From: Lysinibacillus telephonicus | GTDB taxonomy: Bacteria > Bacillota > Bacilli > Bacillales_A > Planococcaceae | Assembly (NCBI RefSeq): GCF_003966145.1 | Contig: NZ_RXNR01000003.1 | Span: 62,001-126,000, forward strand | DNA: 64,000 nucleotides | Reading direction: 5' to 3' | Shown here: positions 53,023 to 61,885 of the stretch, one piece after another | Layout: each line of letters starts with the position of its first letter | Position numbering within the stretch: the stretch's first letter is position 1 | Notes under the pieces: generated by a model | Database searches by the model: none | The model's input: the letters and a program-made list of their open reading frames with translations, nothing else | Told to the model about the DNA's origin: nothing | Program-made: the position numbers and the translations under genes

Positions 53023-53958
53023 TTATTCCCCCTCTTTAAAATTCGCTTTTTTTACTACAGCATGACCTCCGAATTGATGACGCAAGGAAGCTACAACTTT
53101 ACCTGCAAAAGTATCATGACGTAAGGATCGATTACGCATCATAAGAGATAGAGCAATAACTGGAGCGGGTACATTCAAGTCTAGAGCAGTTTCAATTGTC
53201 CATTTTGCTTCTCCCGATGCATGCATTTCACCTGAGATGTTCTCTAATGATTGGTCTTCACTAAATACATTAATCATTAGCTCCATTAGCCAGGATTTAA
53301 TTACAGAACTACTGTTCCATAATGTTGCTACCTCTTTATAGCTATACTCAAATTCGCTCTCGTGGAGAATTTCAAAGCCTTCAGCAATTGCCTGCATCAT
53401 TCCATATTCAATTCCATTATGAATCATTTTTAAAAAATGCCCGCTGCCAGCTGGACCTGTATATAAGTAACCATTTTCAGAACTAATTTTTTTTAGTATA
53501 GGTTCAATCCGGTCAAAAGCTTCCTTATCTCCTCCTATCATTGAACATAATCCATGTCTTGCTCCTTTCAATCCACCACTTGTTCCACAATCTAGAAAGT
53601 AAATTCCTTTCTCCTTATAACGTTTATACCAATACTGAGAATTTTTATAATGAGAATTTCCAGCCTCAATAACGATTATATTCTTTGGCAAATTGTTTAA
53701 TAATTCTTCCAGCATCTTTTCAGTTTCTTCCCCATGTGGCACCAATAGAAATAAAGCATCTGTTGGTGAAAGAGATTCTACAAATTCAACTAAACTATGA
53801 AAAAACATAAAGTTTCTTTTTTTAAACAATGAATTACACTGAATTTTATCCATTATCGAATGATCAATATCGTAACCGACTACATCAATATTGTTCTCAA
53901 GCATATTGCATGCTAAATTAAATCCCATTCTTCCTAATCCAACAATCCCTATTTTCAT
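53023..53958 (-). CDS. 6-phosphogluconate dehydrogenase, short GntZ/YqeC type
   Basis: A 311-residue decarboxylating dehydrogenase of the short, usually NAD-preferring kind. It shows GIVGLGRMGFNLACNM, VIEAGNSHYKNS, DCGTSGGLKGARHGLCSMIGG and the catalytic Lys in GHFLKMIHNGIEYGMMQ. It would convert 6-phosphogluconate to ribulose-5-phosphate and CO2. First gene of block A. I start at the ATG at 53958, seven bases after AAGGAG; the earlier ATG is almost on top of that site. Confidence 0.92.
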   Translation of the reverse strand: MKIGIVGLGRMGFNLACNMLENNIDVVGYDIDHSIMDKIQCNSLFKKRNFMFFHSLVEFVESLSPTDALFLLVPHGEETEKMLEELLNNLPKNIIVIEAGNSHYKNSQYWYKRYKEKGIYFLDCGTSGGLKGARHGLCSMIGGDKEAFDRIEPILKKISSENGYLYTGPAGSGHFLKMIHNGIEYGMMQAIAEGFEILHESEFEYSYKEVATLWNSSSVIKSWLMELMINVFSEDQSLENISGEMHASGEAKWTIETALDLNVPAPVIALSLMMRNRSLRHDTFAGKVVASLRHQFGGHAVVKKANFKEGE

Positions 53959-54985
53959 AAACATTCTCCTTGTGTTTAAATCATTAATTGATCCATCAAA
54001 ATAACTGTTACAATTCTCAGAACTCGTTTCTTTCTTAAAAATAGGTCGTTTTTAATCCAATTGACCACCAATTAATGCATCCATAGAAGGTGTAGCTGCA
54101 ATAGCCAAATGATTTTCCATTAGTTACATTGGATATCAAAACTGCTATACACTAAGCTAGTAAACTAGTACGTGTATAAATGACACTTTCGTATACTGAA
54201 TATTCTGACTAGATAATACATAAAGAGATATTGTGCTGGTTCCTATTCCTAAATTTCCTGCATAAAATTCAACTCTAAAAAGGTCAAAGTCCAATTTTAT
54301 TTCTATTTTCGAAGCATTACAAAAATTCATTGTTTCTAGAAATGAGATATTTAAAGCAAGTCCCCTTATAAAAATCGTAATTGTTCAAGTAAACTCTCTT
54401 ACTTGAATAGAAAAATGCCCCCACAAATCCCGCTTATTAATTCTAATAAAAACCAACTAAAATTCTTTTTTAACATGTAGATGAAATTAATCGAACTACT
54501 TAGCAGCAGTTACATTTCTACTGCGATTACTGAGTGAATAGGTAATCCTAGAAACAGCATTGTAGATAATGAAAATAATCCTCCCCCCTACTAAATTTCC
54601 AACCTAATGGCTGCAAAAAATAATCTAGTAATCCAATTTAACCCTCTCCTCGTTAGAATAACACTTATGTGCCGATAGAATTTTATTATAGATAAGAGAA
54701 TTAATTATACATTAAACAGAAAAATGGTATCAAATTGGATTTCGTAAATTTTATCTTATAATTTTAGGAAATACAATATAATCTTTGAATGATAATTTCT
54801 TGGACAAGTTTGTATTAGTAAAACAAAAAGACGTTTTTTCCCACTTTAGAAACGACTGAAATAATTGTTGAAAATAATTTTTTAAAAATTACAACCCTCT
54901 TTTAGCCCTATTATAAAATTTTCTAACTAAAAAAGATGAAACCAAAATGGCATCATCTTTTTTCACTACTCCTCTATTAATCGAT
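53959..54985. other. Gene-free region, probably decayed coding DNA
   Basis: About 1 kb without an intact gene. On the minus strand short translated stretches look protein-like yet are broken by stops. Examples are IEIKLDFDLFRVEFYAGN and LGIGTSTISLYVL (about 54195-54290), and MENHLAIAATPSMDALIGGQ ending at 54052. I cannot name the parent gene or genes. The promoter of block A must lie in the first part; I cannot place it. Terminator at 54929-54964. Confidence 0.5.
54929..54964. terminator. Terminator of the MOSC gene
   Basis: AAAGATGA/TCATCTTT arms with an inner CCA/TGG pairing and T runs on both sides, 22 bases past the stop. Confidence 0.7.
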
Positions 54986-55639
54986 TTACGAAAGACTTGT
55001 TATTTTATACAGCCGTTTTCCGAGCTCTTCCTTCCATTTTTCAGCCAACTCTTCTACTTCCAAAAGTTGTTCTATTGCTTCAATATCTTTTGGTCTATGA
55101 AAATAAACTTCATTTCCAAAAAGAATGGATACGCGTTTAGGATGTTGTTCTATTAATGTAATATTAGAATCTTTTCTTACCATTCCTTCTTCTAAAACTC
55201 GACATAGATATCCGGTATAGCCTGTCTGAACAATTCTTTTTAAAATATGAGGATTATTTATTCTTTTTGTAATCGTACTACATGGAACACGTCCCTGTGT
55301 TATTTGAATAACTGCCTCACCTAGTTTAAATATGTCTCCAACATGAACATCGCTTTCTAACATATTCGTTGAAGTAATATTTTCCCCAAAGGCAGAAGTC
55401 GGTAATGATTCTCCAATTTCCTTTTCCCAAAAAGAATAATGTTCATATGGATAAACACATACTGCACGGTCAGGACCACCATGATGCTTTTTATCTGCTA
55501 CTCCATCCCCTATAAACCCTTCTTTTGTTAAGAAAGCTTCTTCTACTGTTTCCTTGCAAATTGCAGTAGAAAGAAGTTGATCATTGCTATATTTCATTTG
55601 TTTTGGTAAACCAATTGAAAAAGTTTTTAGTTCAATCAC
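54986..55639 (-). CDS. MOSC-domain protein (YiiM-like)
   Basis: A 217-residue protein with the YiiM pattern: LSTAICKETVEEAFLTKEGFIGDGVADKKHHGGPDRAVCVYPYEHY, FGENITSTNMLESDVHVGD and the conserved Cys in ITQGRVPCSTI. YiiM-type MOSC proteins bind molybdenum cofactor and reduce N-hydroxylated compounds such as 6-hydroxylaminopurine. The start is set at the GTG at 55639, eight bases after GCGAGG; the longer frame has no binding site. Confidence 0.88.
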   Translation of the reverse strand: MIELKTFSIGLPKQMKYSNDQLLSTAICKETVEEAFLTKEGFIGDGVADKKHHGGPDRAVCVYPYEHYSFWEKEIGESLPTSAFGENITSTNMLESDVHVGDIFKLGEAVIQITQGRVPCSTITKRINNPHILKRIVQTGYTGYLCRVLEEGMVRKDSNITLIEQHPKRVSILFGNEVYFHRPKDIEAIEQLLEVEELAEKWKEELGKRLYKITSLS

Positions 55640-55701
55640 CACAGAGTCCTCGCCTTCTCTCTTATAATCTTTTCTTATTATAGCAAAGTTTAACAATGAA
55701 T

Positions 55702-55733
55702 AAAAAAGCATCTAAACAGAATTGTCTAGATGC
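55702..55733 (-). terminator. Terminator of the SDR gene
   Basis: A GCATCTA/TAGATGC stem is followed by TTTTTTATTC on the minus strand. Confidence 0.75.
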
Positions 55734-55770
55734 AAATAGTTAAACAATTTATTTTAAAGAATATAATAAG

Positions 55771-56520
55771 CTATTTTGTATTCGTAAAACCACCGTCAAT
55801 ACGAATTACTTCACCGTTAATATATTCTGCTTTCGATGTTAATAAAAATGTAACGAGTTCTGCTACTTCCTCAGGTGTTCCTAAACGTTTTTGAGGAATT
55901 CCGCGAGTTGCATTTTCTTTCATTTCAGGGTTTGCTTCATAAAAGGTTTTTACCATTGGTGTTTCTGTTGGCCCAGGTGCAATAGCATTTACCCTTAATC
56001 CATCCTTTGCATATTCTGCAACCATACTTTTTGTTAAACCAACAATTCCGTGCTTTGTTGCAGAATAAGTAACAACAGAGTCTTGTCCGATTACACCAGC
56101 ACTTGAAGCCGTATTGACAATTGAACCCCCACCATTTTTTATCATTACTTCAGCAACATAGCGAACACCATATAGTGCTCCTAGAAGATTAATCCCAACA
56201 ATTTGATCAATTTCTTCTGATGTCGTGTCTAAGAAAAATTTACCGCTGCCTGAAATACCCGCGTTATTAAAGAAATAATCGATGGAACCAAATTGTTTAA
56301 CAGTTTGCTCAACGTAATTTTTCACTTCTTTTTGTTTAGATACATCCGCTTTAACAAAAATGGAATCGACACCTAGTTTCTTAACCATTTCAACTGTTTC
56401 ATGTCCGCCCTTCTCGCTAACATCCACCACCACAATATTGACTCCTTCTTGTGCTAAGCGAACAGCAGTAGCTTGTCCTAACCCGCTGCCTCCTCCAGTA
56501 ATAATAGCAACTTTACTCAT
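55771..56520 (-). CDS. Short-chain dehydrogenase/reductase
   Basis: A 249-residue classical SDR. The cofactor loop is TGGGSGLGQATA; D in VVVDVSEKGG suggests NAD(H). Then NNAGISGSG, the catalytic Ser in NTASSAGV, and YSATKHG (Tyr, Lys). The end EYINGEVIRIDGGFT is typical. Substrate not identifiable. The ATG at 56520 lies behind GGAGG and gives the normal N-terminus. Confidence 0.9.
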   Translation of the reverse strand: MSKVAIITGGGSGLGQATAVRLAQEGVNIVVVDVSEKGGHETVEMVKKLGVDSIFVKADVSKQKEVKNYVEQTVKQFGSIDYFFNNAGISGSGKFFLDTTSEEIDQIVGINLLGALYGVRYVAEVMIKNGGGSIVNTASSAGVIGQDSVVTYSATKHGIVGLTKSMVAEYAKDGLRVNAIAPGPTETPMVKTFYEANPEMKENATRGIPQKRLGTPEEVAELVTFLLTSKAEYINGEVIRIDGGFTNTK

Positions 56521-56660
56521 CACTAATACCTCCAATTTAGTACTTGACATGGTGTGACTAAGATTGAAAATTAAACCTATTTTAGTATAAACAGATTTCT
56601 AATAATCATAATTTATTGCTTAAAATAATCGATGGGATTGGTGTTTACATATTACGCCAT

Positions 56661-56690
56661 AAAAAAACCCTAACAAAAAATTGTTAGGGA
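56661..56690 (-). terminator. Terminator of ilvE
   Basis: A CCCTAACAA/TTGTTAGGG stem (56668-56689) is followed by seven T residues on the minus strand. Confidence 0.9.
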
Positions 56691-56737
56691 GATTTTTAAC
56701 AAAGTATAAAAGGAAGCTATTTTTAATTAATCTAGCA

Positions 56738-57802
56738 TTATAATCTAATCGTCCAACCAAAAGTATCTTCAATGGAGCCATTTTGGATGCCTGTTAATGT
56801 ATCGTACAGCATTTGTGAAACTTCACCAATTTCACCTTTATTAATAATCAATTTATCATTTAAATATTTTAATTCTCCTACTGGAGAGATTACTGCAGCT
56901 GTACCAGTACCAAATACCTCTTCTAATGTTCCATTATTATGTGCCTCAACAACTTCTTCAATAGAGATTCGGCGCTCTTCAACAGGAATATTTTTAGACT
57001 TTAATACTTGAATCATCGAGTCGCGTGTAATCCCTGGTAAAATACTTCCATTCAGTGCAGGTGTAATAACCTTTCCGTCAATTTTAAAGAAGATATTCAT
57101 ACTTCCTACTTCTTCAACGTAACAATTTTCTTTACCATCTAGCCACAATGTTTGAGCATAGCCTTCTTTACTTGCAATTTCCTGGCCTTTTAAAGCACTT
57201 GCATAGTTTCCTCCTGTTTTTGCTGCACCTGTTCCACCTCTTACAGCACGAACAAATTGTTGTTCCACCATAATTTTAACTGGATTAATGCCTTCTTTGT
57301 AATAAGAACCCGAAGGAGACATGATAATAATAAATTGATAGCGATTTGAAGGATGCACTCCTAAATTTGCTTCAGTAGCAATAATGAATGGTCGGATATA
57401 TAGTGAAGTCCCTGGTGCATTCGGTACCCATTCACGGTCAATTGAAACTAATTGTTTTAATGCTTCTAACGCATATTCCTCATCAATTTTTGGAATACAT
57501 AAACGATCATTTGAATTATTAAGACGTTTAAAATTTTGGTCTGGACGGAATAAAAGAACTTCATTATCTACTGTTACGTAAGCTTTTAAACCTTCAAATA
57601 CAGATTGACCGTAATGGAAAATCATTGCTGACGGGTCTAATGAAATCGGTTGATATGGAACAATGCGTCCATCATGCCATCCGATTCCCTCTGTATAATC
57701 AAGGATAAACATATGATCTGTGAAGTAATGTCCAAAACCTAATTCATCAGGTGCTGGTTTTTGTTTCGGATTTGTAGTTAACTGTGTAGTAATATCTAAC
57801 AT
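56738..57802 (-). CDS. ilvE: Branched-chain amino acid aminotransferase
   Basis: Transfers the amino group between glutamate and the keto acids of Leu, Ile and Val. This 354-residue class IV PLP enzyme has [37 protein letters not shown], the PLP Lys in [13 protein letters not shown], and [15 protein letters not shown]. It belongs to the longer (BCAT type II-like) group. No T-box or leucine-responsive leader was found upstream. Single gene. Confidence 0.95.
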   Translation of the reverse strand: MLDITTQLTTNPKQKPAPDELGFGHYFTDHMFILDYTEGIGWHDGRIVPYQPISLDPSAMIFHYGQSVFEGLKAYVTVDNEVLLFRPDQNFKRLNNSNDRLCIPKIDEEYALEALKQLVSIDREWVPNAPGTSLYIRPFIIATEANLGVHPSNRYQFIIIMSPSGSYYKEGINPVKIMVEQQFVRAVRGGTGAAKTGGNYASALKGQEIASKEGYAQTLWLDGKENCYVEEVGSMNIFFKIDGKVITPALNGSILPGITRDSMIQVLKSKNIPVEERRISIEEVVEAHNNGTLEEVFGTGTAAVISPVGELKYLNDKLIINKGEIGEVSQMLYDTLTGIQNGSIEDTFGWTIRL

Positions 57803-58132
57803 TTTCTGGCCTCCAAATAATACAAGTTGAAAATTCTGAAATTAAGGACGGTAATAACCTTTTGTTTATCCTTAAACAATTCCATATCGTTATTCTACTA
57901 TTTTACTTTAATTCTAAAAATAATACATCAAATAAAATATGAAAATTGCAAATTTTAATAAATTTATTATATGAAAAATAGTTTATTTGTGAAACCTACA
58001 AATATTCCAAATTTCACTTCTTTTTTAGCTTCCCTTTCTCCAACTTACTATAAGGTACATTCATATAAAAAAACGCTTTGAATTAATTTAAATTCAAAAC
58101 GTTCAATAACTTTTTAATTGAAATGTGCATCC
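57803..58132. other. Intergenic region upstream of ilvE
   Basis: About 330 AT-rich bases holding the terminator of the GNAT gene (58072-58103) and presumably the ilvE promoter. No T-box motif (AGGGTGG), gene or repeat seen. Confidence 0.5.
58065..58103 (-). terminator. Terminator of the GNAT gene
   Basis: AACGTTTTGAATT...AATTCAAAGCGTT (one G-T pair) is followed by TTTTTATATG on the minus strand. Confidence 0.85.
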
Positions 58133-58804
58133 CTATAAAGGAAGCAATTTCACTGTTTGTTTTGCTTGTAAATCCTCAATCATTTGCAGCCACTCTTGTG
58201 GTTTGTTAGATAATACAGAATAATAATCTTTTAAGAAATCTACAATTAAGCTGGCTGGAATTTCTGTAACTTTATCGTCGGTTGGTATAAAGCAAAAATC
58301 TAATCCTTTCACTGCTTCCCCATCATTTTTCCAAGATGGATGAACGTATGGAAAATCAAGACGTTGGTAACCAAGATGTGATAATACTTCACGACGAACA
58401 AATGGATTCATTGGCTTAATTCCGCCAAATTCAAAGTCTTCTCTTTCGTATGGATCATAAATTTCTGCAAAACCACCGAATAACACTTTACCATTTTCTT
58501 TTGCAAGCTGGTTCAAGTCTTGCTGGCGGTTGTTAGCTAAAAATCTACCAATAGAAAGTCCTGGGCGGCCAATAATTGTAAAGTCTGTCATAGCAATATT
58601 CCATTGAGGATAATAACGATACTCAGTTGCTCCTACTACTTCATCATTATGGACTGCAACAAAAACTCGAATGCTTGGATCCTCCAGAGGTTCCTTCCAA
58701 AGATCAAATTCTAATACTTCTTCTGGAGGAAATACTTCACCTAACAATGTATGCATTTTAGCAAATAACGGATCTTCTATATTTGTAATTCTGATATAAT
58801 CCAT
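58133..58804 (-). CDS. GNAT-like acetyltransferase-family protein
   Basis: A 223-residue protein with the first strands of a GNAT fold (IRVFVAVHNDEVVGATEYRYY) but a weak acetyl-CoA loop (RPGLSIGRFLANNRQQDLNQLA). The C-terminal part is family-specific (MNPFVRREVLSHLGYQRLDFPYVHPSW). Bacillales genomes carry relatives of unknown function. ATG follows AAAGGAGAATAATAG. Confidence 0.75.
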   Translation of the reverse strand: MDYIRITNIEDPLFAKMHTLLGEVFPPEEVLEFDLWKEPLEDPSIRVFVAVHNDEVVGATEYRYYPQWNIAMTDFTIIGRPGLSIGRFLANNRQQDLNQLAKENGKVLFGGFAEIYDPYEREDFEFGGIKPMNPFVRREVLSHLGYQRLDFPYVHPSWKNDGEAVKGLDFCFIPTDDKVTEIPASLIVDFLKDYYSVLSNKPQEWLQMIEDLQAKQTVKLLPL

Positions 58805-58913
58805 CTATTATTCTCCTTTATGTTTTGTACTTTTTCTATCATATTACTTAATCTTTATACACAAAGAAAGAAATTTTTTCTAAAGTTGTTAATGATAAGA
58901 GAAAACTATACCT

Positions 58914-59300
58914 TTAACACTTCCATTGTAAAGACAAATTGTTTATGTTAATCATAGCTTTCATTTGCTGCAGTAAATCTAGCCCAAGTATTCCATCTAA
59001 CGTAAAGCCATAATTCATAGCACCGATTTCAATTTGATAGTTATCTACTCTCATATTACCGATTTTAATTGAGTCCACTACTTTAGAGTAGACAAACTCT
59101 GATCCACCAACCCCATAAACTTTGTAAATTGGATCATTCTCTTCAGCAACTATTCCGATAGACTCCGCTAAATCGCATGAAATGATTGTACTTGCAGAAC
59201 CAGTGTCGACTAGCACTCGTTTAAGAAGCACCGTTTGACCTTTAAACAATATTTCCATATCTGTAATTAATAAACCTTTATCAATAGTCAGCTTTTTCAT
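58914..59300 (-). CDS. Retropepsin-like aspartic protease domain protein
   Basis: A 128-residue protein with the one catalytic motif of retroviral-type proteases, VLVDTGSASTIIS near residue 27, and the flexible end GILGLDLLQQM. It would work as a dimer. Bacterial stand-alone members are largely uncharacterised. I start at the ATG at 59300; a GTG four codons upstream is the alternative. Confidence 0.85.
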   Translation of the reverse strand: MKKLTIDKGLLITDMEILFKGQTVLLKRVLVDTGSASTIISCDLAESIGIVAEENDPIYKVYGVGGSEFVYSKVVDSIKIGNMRVDNYQIEIGAMNYGFTLDGILGLDLLQQMKAMININNLSLQWKC

Positions 59301-59404
59301 TACTGAGCACACCTACCCATCTACCTTCATACATAGACGATTATTTTTCACCAATATATGCTTGTACTACTTCAATCAACACTCAGGTATTTTTGTACAA
59401 CAAT

Positions 59405-59431
59405 ACAAAAAACATCTCCTTTTTAGAGACG
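59405..59431 (-). terminator. Terminator of the nitrilase-family gene
   Basis: A short CGTCTC...GAGATG stem (one G-T pair) is followed by TTTTTTG on the minus strand. Confidence 0.65.
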
Positions 59432-59448
59432 AAATAATTTGCATAAAA

Positions 59449-60240
59449 TTAATAAAGTTTTGTTTCAACTAGTCCAGGTACTAAAGAATAATCAAATTCC
59501 TTTAAATAAGGAATTTTTAATCTTGCTTTATCTATTTGGCTAAAATCTAAATCACATAAAAGAATCTCTTCTTTTGTTCTCGAACATTCGTGAACAATTG
59601 CTCCTTTAGGATCAATCAATTTCGTTTTGCCACAGCTTCCTTCACCTACTGTGTTTGCTCCCAATACAAAAACCGTATTATCTAAGGCACGCGCTGGAAG
59701 CTGGATATCCCATCGTTTCTCAGATGCAAGTCTTGTCACTGAAGAAACAATAATCAATTGTGCACCGCGCAATGCTAATATTCTGCTTAACTCAGGAAAT
59801 TCAATATCATAACATATCAATGTCCCAATCTTTCCTATCGATGTTTGAATAGGGTCATACTTACGTTCACCATGTTTAAAATGAAGCTGTTCTTTATCCC
59901 AAAGAAAGGATTTATGGTATGTTTTAAGAATTTCACCATTGCTCTCAATTACTGATAGTGCAATAAAAAAATCTTCTCCCTTTTTATCAATAAAAGGCAC
60001 GACAAGTACTACAGAATGTTCCCTTGCAATAGCTCTAAACTGTTCAACAATGTCCTTAGTTTCTTGCTGCAATTTTGCAAATACTGGTTTTGTAAGATGA
60101 TAGCCGCTTGACCAAAGCTCTGGTAATACGATTAATTGAGCACCCTTTTTTATCGCTTCATATACAAATTTTTTCCCTTTTTCTCTATTTTTATCAATTT
60201 GTCCTGAAATCGATTCCATTTGAATAGCTGCAATCTTCAT
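59449..60240 (-). CDS. Carbon-nitrogen hydrolase (nitrilase superfamily)
   Basis: A 263-residue amidase with the Glu-Lys-Cys triad: E in IVLPELWSSGYH, K in TYHKSFLWDKE and C in GTLICYDIEFPE. The tone of the sequence (LWDKEQLHFKHG, ELPARALDNTVFVLGANTVG-type region) fits omega-amidase or YafV-like enzymes that deamidate 2-keto-amides. Exact substrate unknown. It is divergent from the MarR gene. Confidence 0.88.
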   Translation of the reverse strand: MKIAAIQMESISGQIDKNREKGKKFVYEAIKKGAQLIVLPELWSSGYHLTKPVFAKLQQETKDIVEQFRAIAREHSVVLVVPFIDKKGEDFFIALSVIESNGEILKTYHKSFLWDKEQLHFKHGERKYDPIQTSIGKIGTLICYDIEFPELSRILALRGAQLIIVSSVTRLASEKRWDIQLPARALDNTVFVLGANTVGEGSCGKTKLIDPKGAIVHECSRTKEEILLCDLDFSQIDKARLKIPYLKEFDYSLVPGLVETKLY

Positions 60241-60342
60241 ATGAAGACCTCGTTTCTAAATATTTAAAATTAGTATGTACAAATTGAGATAATTTTACAT
60301 ATCTTTTATTTGATCAATTTAAACTAGGTTGACGTTAAAAAA

Positions 60343-60807
60343 ATGCTTCGTTATATTAAAATTAAAAAGAATGGCGTGATAATTTTGAATAATCAGTATT
60401 TCATAGATTTATTGAATGAATATCACCTTCAAATAAATAAAATGAAAGAAAGACTTTGGAATGAAAAAAGCGATATTTATATTTCAAACTCTGAATGGTT
60501 AATCATTAAGATAATTTTTAAAAGTTCACCTACAATTTCAAATGTTTCAAAGAGAGTAAACATTTCCCGCCAGGCTACCCATAAATTTATAAAAAGTCTT
60601 GAAACTAAAGGTTTACTTGAGATAAAGAACATACAAAATAATAAAAAGGAAAAGTGTGTTCAGTTAACAAAGCTTGGAGAACAATGTTTTGAACAATATG
60701 AAGTTTTAATGGAGAAGATTGAGAAAGAAATTTGTGAAAAAATTGGTCAAGATAAGTTTGAAGTATTGATTGAAATCTTAAAAACCAATTGCGGATTAGA
60801 AAAGTAA
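60343..60807 (+). CDS. MarR-family transcriptional regulator
   Basis: A 154-residue regulator with the MarR winged helix: ISNSEWLIIKIIFKSSPTISNVSKRVNISRQATHKFIKSLETKGLLEIK, then KCVQLTKLGEQCFEQYEVLM. The start is uncertain. The ATG at 60343 has a weak AGG fifteen bases upstream, and a TTG at 60385 gives a more usual N-terminus. It may control itself or the divergent amidase gene. Confidence 0.85.
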   Translation: MLRYIKIKKNGVIILNNQYFIDLLNEYHLQINKMKERLWNEKSDIYISNSEWLIIKIIFKSSPTISNVSKRVNISRQATHKFIKSLETKGLLEIKNIQNNKKEKCVQLTKLGEQCFEQYEVLMEKIEKEICEKIGQDKFEVLIEILKTNCGLEK

Positions 60808-60829
60808 AAAGTCTCCAGCTTAAGCAGGA

Positions 60830-60985
60830 AAAGTGTGTAAATATTATATGAAAACCCGTAATAAATGCGCGAAACTGAGTTGAAATTCCAAACCGCGTTA
60901 AAAGTACGTGAAACCGCAGAAAAAAGCAGAAAAAATGCATAAATATAATATAAAAACGTGTAATAACTACCAAAAACCACGTAAA
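60830..60985. repeat. Imperfect ~40-base direct repeat after the MarR gene
   Basis: Two A-rich segments (about 60833-60870 and 60935-60975) share the order GTGTAAATATNATATGAAAA, then CGTAATAA. They begin about 100 bases apart and lie between two convergent genes. No gene is seen in them; the role is unknown. Confidence 0.5.
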
Positions 60986-61036
60986 ATAGAATTTAATTTG
61001 GAGATTAATTTAGGTACGTGCTTGACCTTTCCTTAT

Positions 61037-61474
61037 TCATTCCATTTCTTCCTCCAAAAATTGACCAATTAAAATATTTTTCAGTTTAACTGCATTATCA
61101 CCTTCCAATTTGCCATACCCCTCTTCTTCATTATTGCTAATAATAATTACCTCATCGTCATCTTCAAACCAAATTCGATAGAGAAAAAGCTTTTCGGACA
61201 TATTTTCTTCATATGTAAAAAATAGAGTAAGTTGTAGATCTTCCTTTGCAGACATTTCTTTTGAAGAATTCGGCTTCCATTTTACTTCATTAAATATACT
61301 TTTCAATGAATCCAATGTTATAAGATCCACAAGGATAACCTCTTCTTCATACATTTCATCTTCATCTATTTTTTGTATATCAACCCTCGTTAAATGAGGG
61401 TCAGCCTCATCGGAACAGGCTCCTATACTAACTCCCATTATGAGGAGCAACATAATAATTTGAATTTTTTTCAC
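61037..61474 (-). CDS. Putative lipoprotein, 145 residues
   Basis: It has a signal peptide with a lipobox (VSIGAC, Cys at about residue 20) followed by an acidic stretch (DEADPHLTRVDI, KIDEDEMYEEEVILVD). The middle part (LTLFFTYEENMSEKLFLYRIWFEDDDEVIIIS) looks like beta-strands. Anchored outside the membrane; no family recognised. GTG start behind GGAGG. Confidence 0.8.
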   Translation of the reverse strand: MKKIQIIMLLLIMGVSIGACSDEADPHLTRVDIQKIDEDEMYEEEVILVDLITLDSLKSIFNEVKWKPNSSKEMSAKEDLQLTLFFTYEENMSEKLFLYRIWFEDDDEVIIISNNEEEGYGKLEGDNAVKLKNILIGQFLEEEME

Positions 61475-61593
61475 TTAAAATACGCCTCCATTTTCTATTA
61501 CCAAAAAAGGACTTTGATGATCCATTATATGGAATGTGCATTTAGAATAAAACTATTTTAAATGTGCACATTACTTTTTAGGAGGTGATTATT

Positions 61594-61776
61594 ATGAGCA
61601 AAAATAATAAAAGAACAATCAATGTAAGAACTCATAACAGTTTCGATATTTATAATTGCAATAGTAATGACAAAGATGAAAAACGAAACGAAGAATTTGC
61701 AGCTGATTTTGACGATGAGTTGCAGGATAAAAATATTATGACGAGTAAAAACCAACAAACTTATAAAAATAAATAA
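61594..61776 (+). CDS. Small Asn/Lys/Asp-rich protein, unknown
   Basis: A 60-residue hydrophilic protein starting MSKNNKRTINVRTHNSFDIY behind a strong TTTAGGAGGTGATTATT. The GTG three codons upstream is part of that site. No signal or membrane helix. Composition (N, K, D, E) recalls small spore- or stress-associated proteins; no family recognised. Confidence 0.65.
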   Translation: MSKNNKRTINVRTHNSFDIYNCNSNDKDEKRNEEFAADFDDELQDKNIMTSKNQQTYKNK

Positions 61777-61855
61777 AATAAGACATTTTAATAAAATAAT
61801 GCGTATAAATATTCTTAAAAATCTTCTTATCTAGGCAAGACCAAATATATCCATA

Positions 61856-61885
61856 AAAGGTGAGGGCTATATACTCGCCTTTTTA
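61856..61885. terminator. Terminator of the DUF421 gene, possibly bidirectional
   Basis: AAAAGG.GAG/CTCGCCTTTT arms with T-rich flanks on both strands. The right arm touches the gene's stop codon. Confidence 0.65.

Noticed and set aside
57803-58132. T-box leader upstream of ilvE
   Set aside because: I looked for the conserved T-box core and an antiterminator on the minus strand and found neither.
61594-61776. Small acid-soluble spore protein
   Set aside because: Composition is suggestive, but no SASP signature of the alpha/beta, gamma or minor types could be matched.
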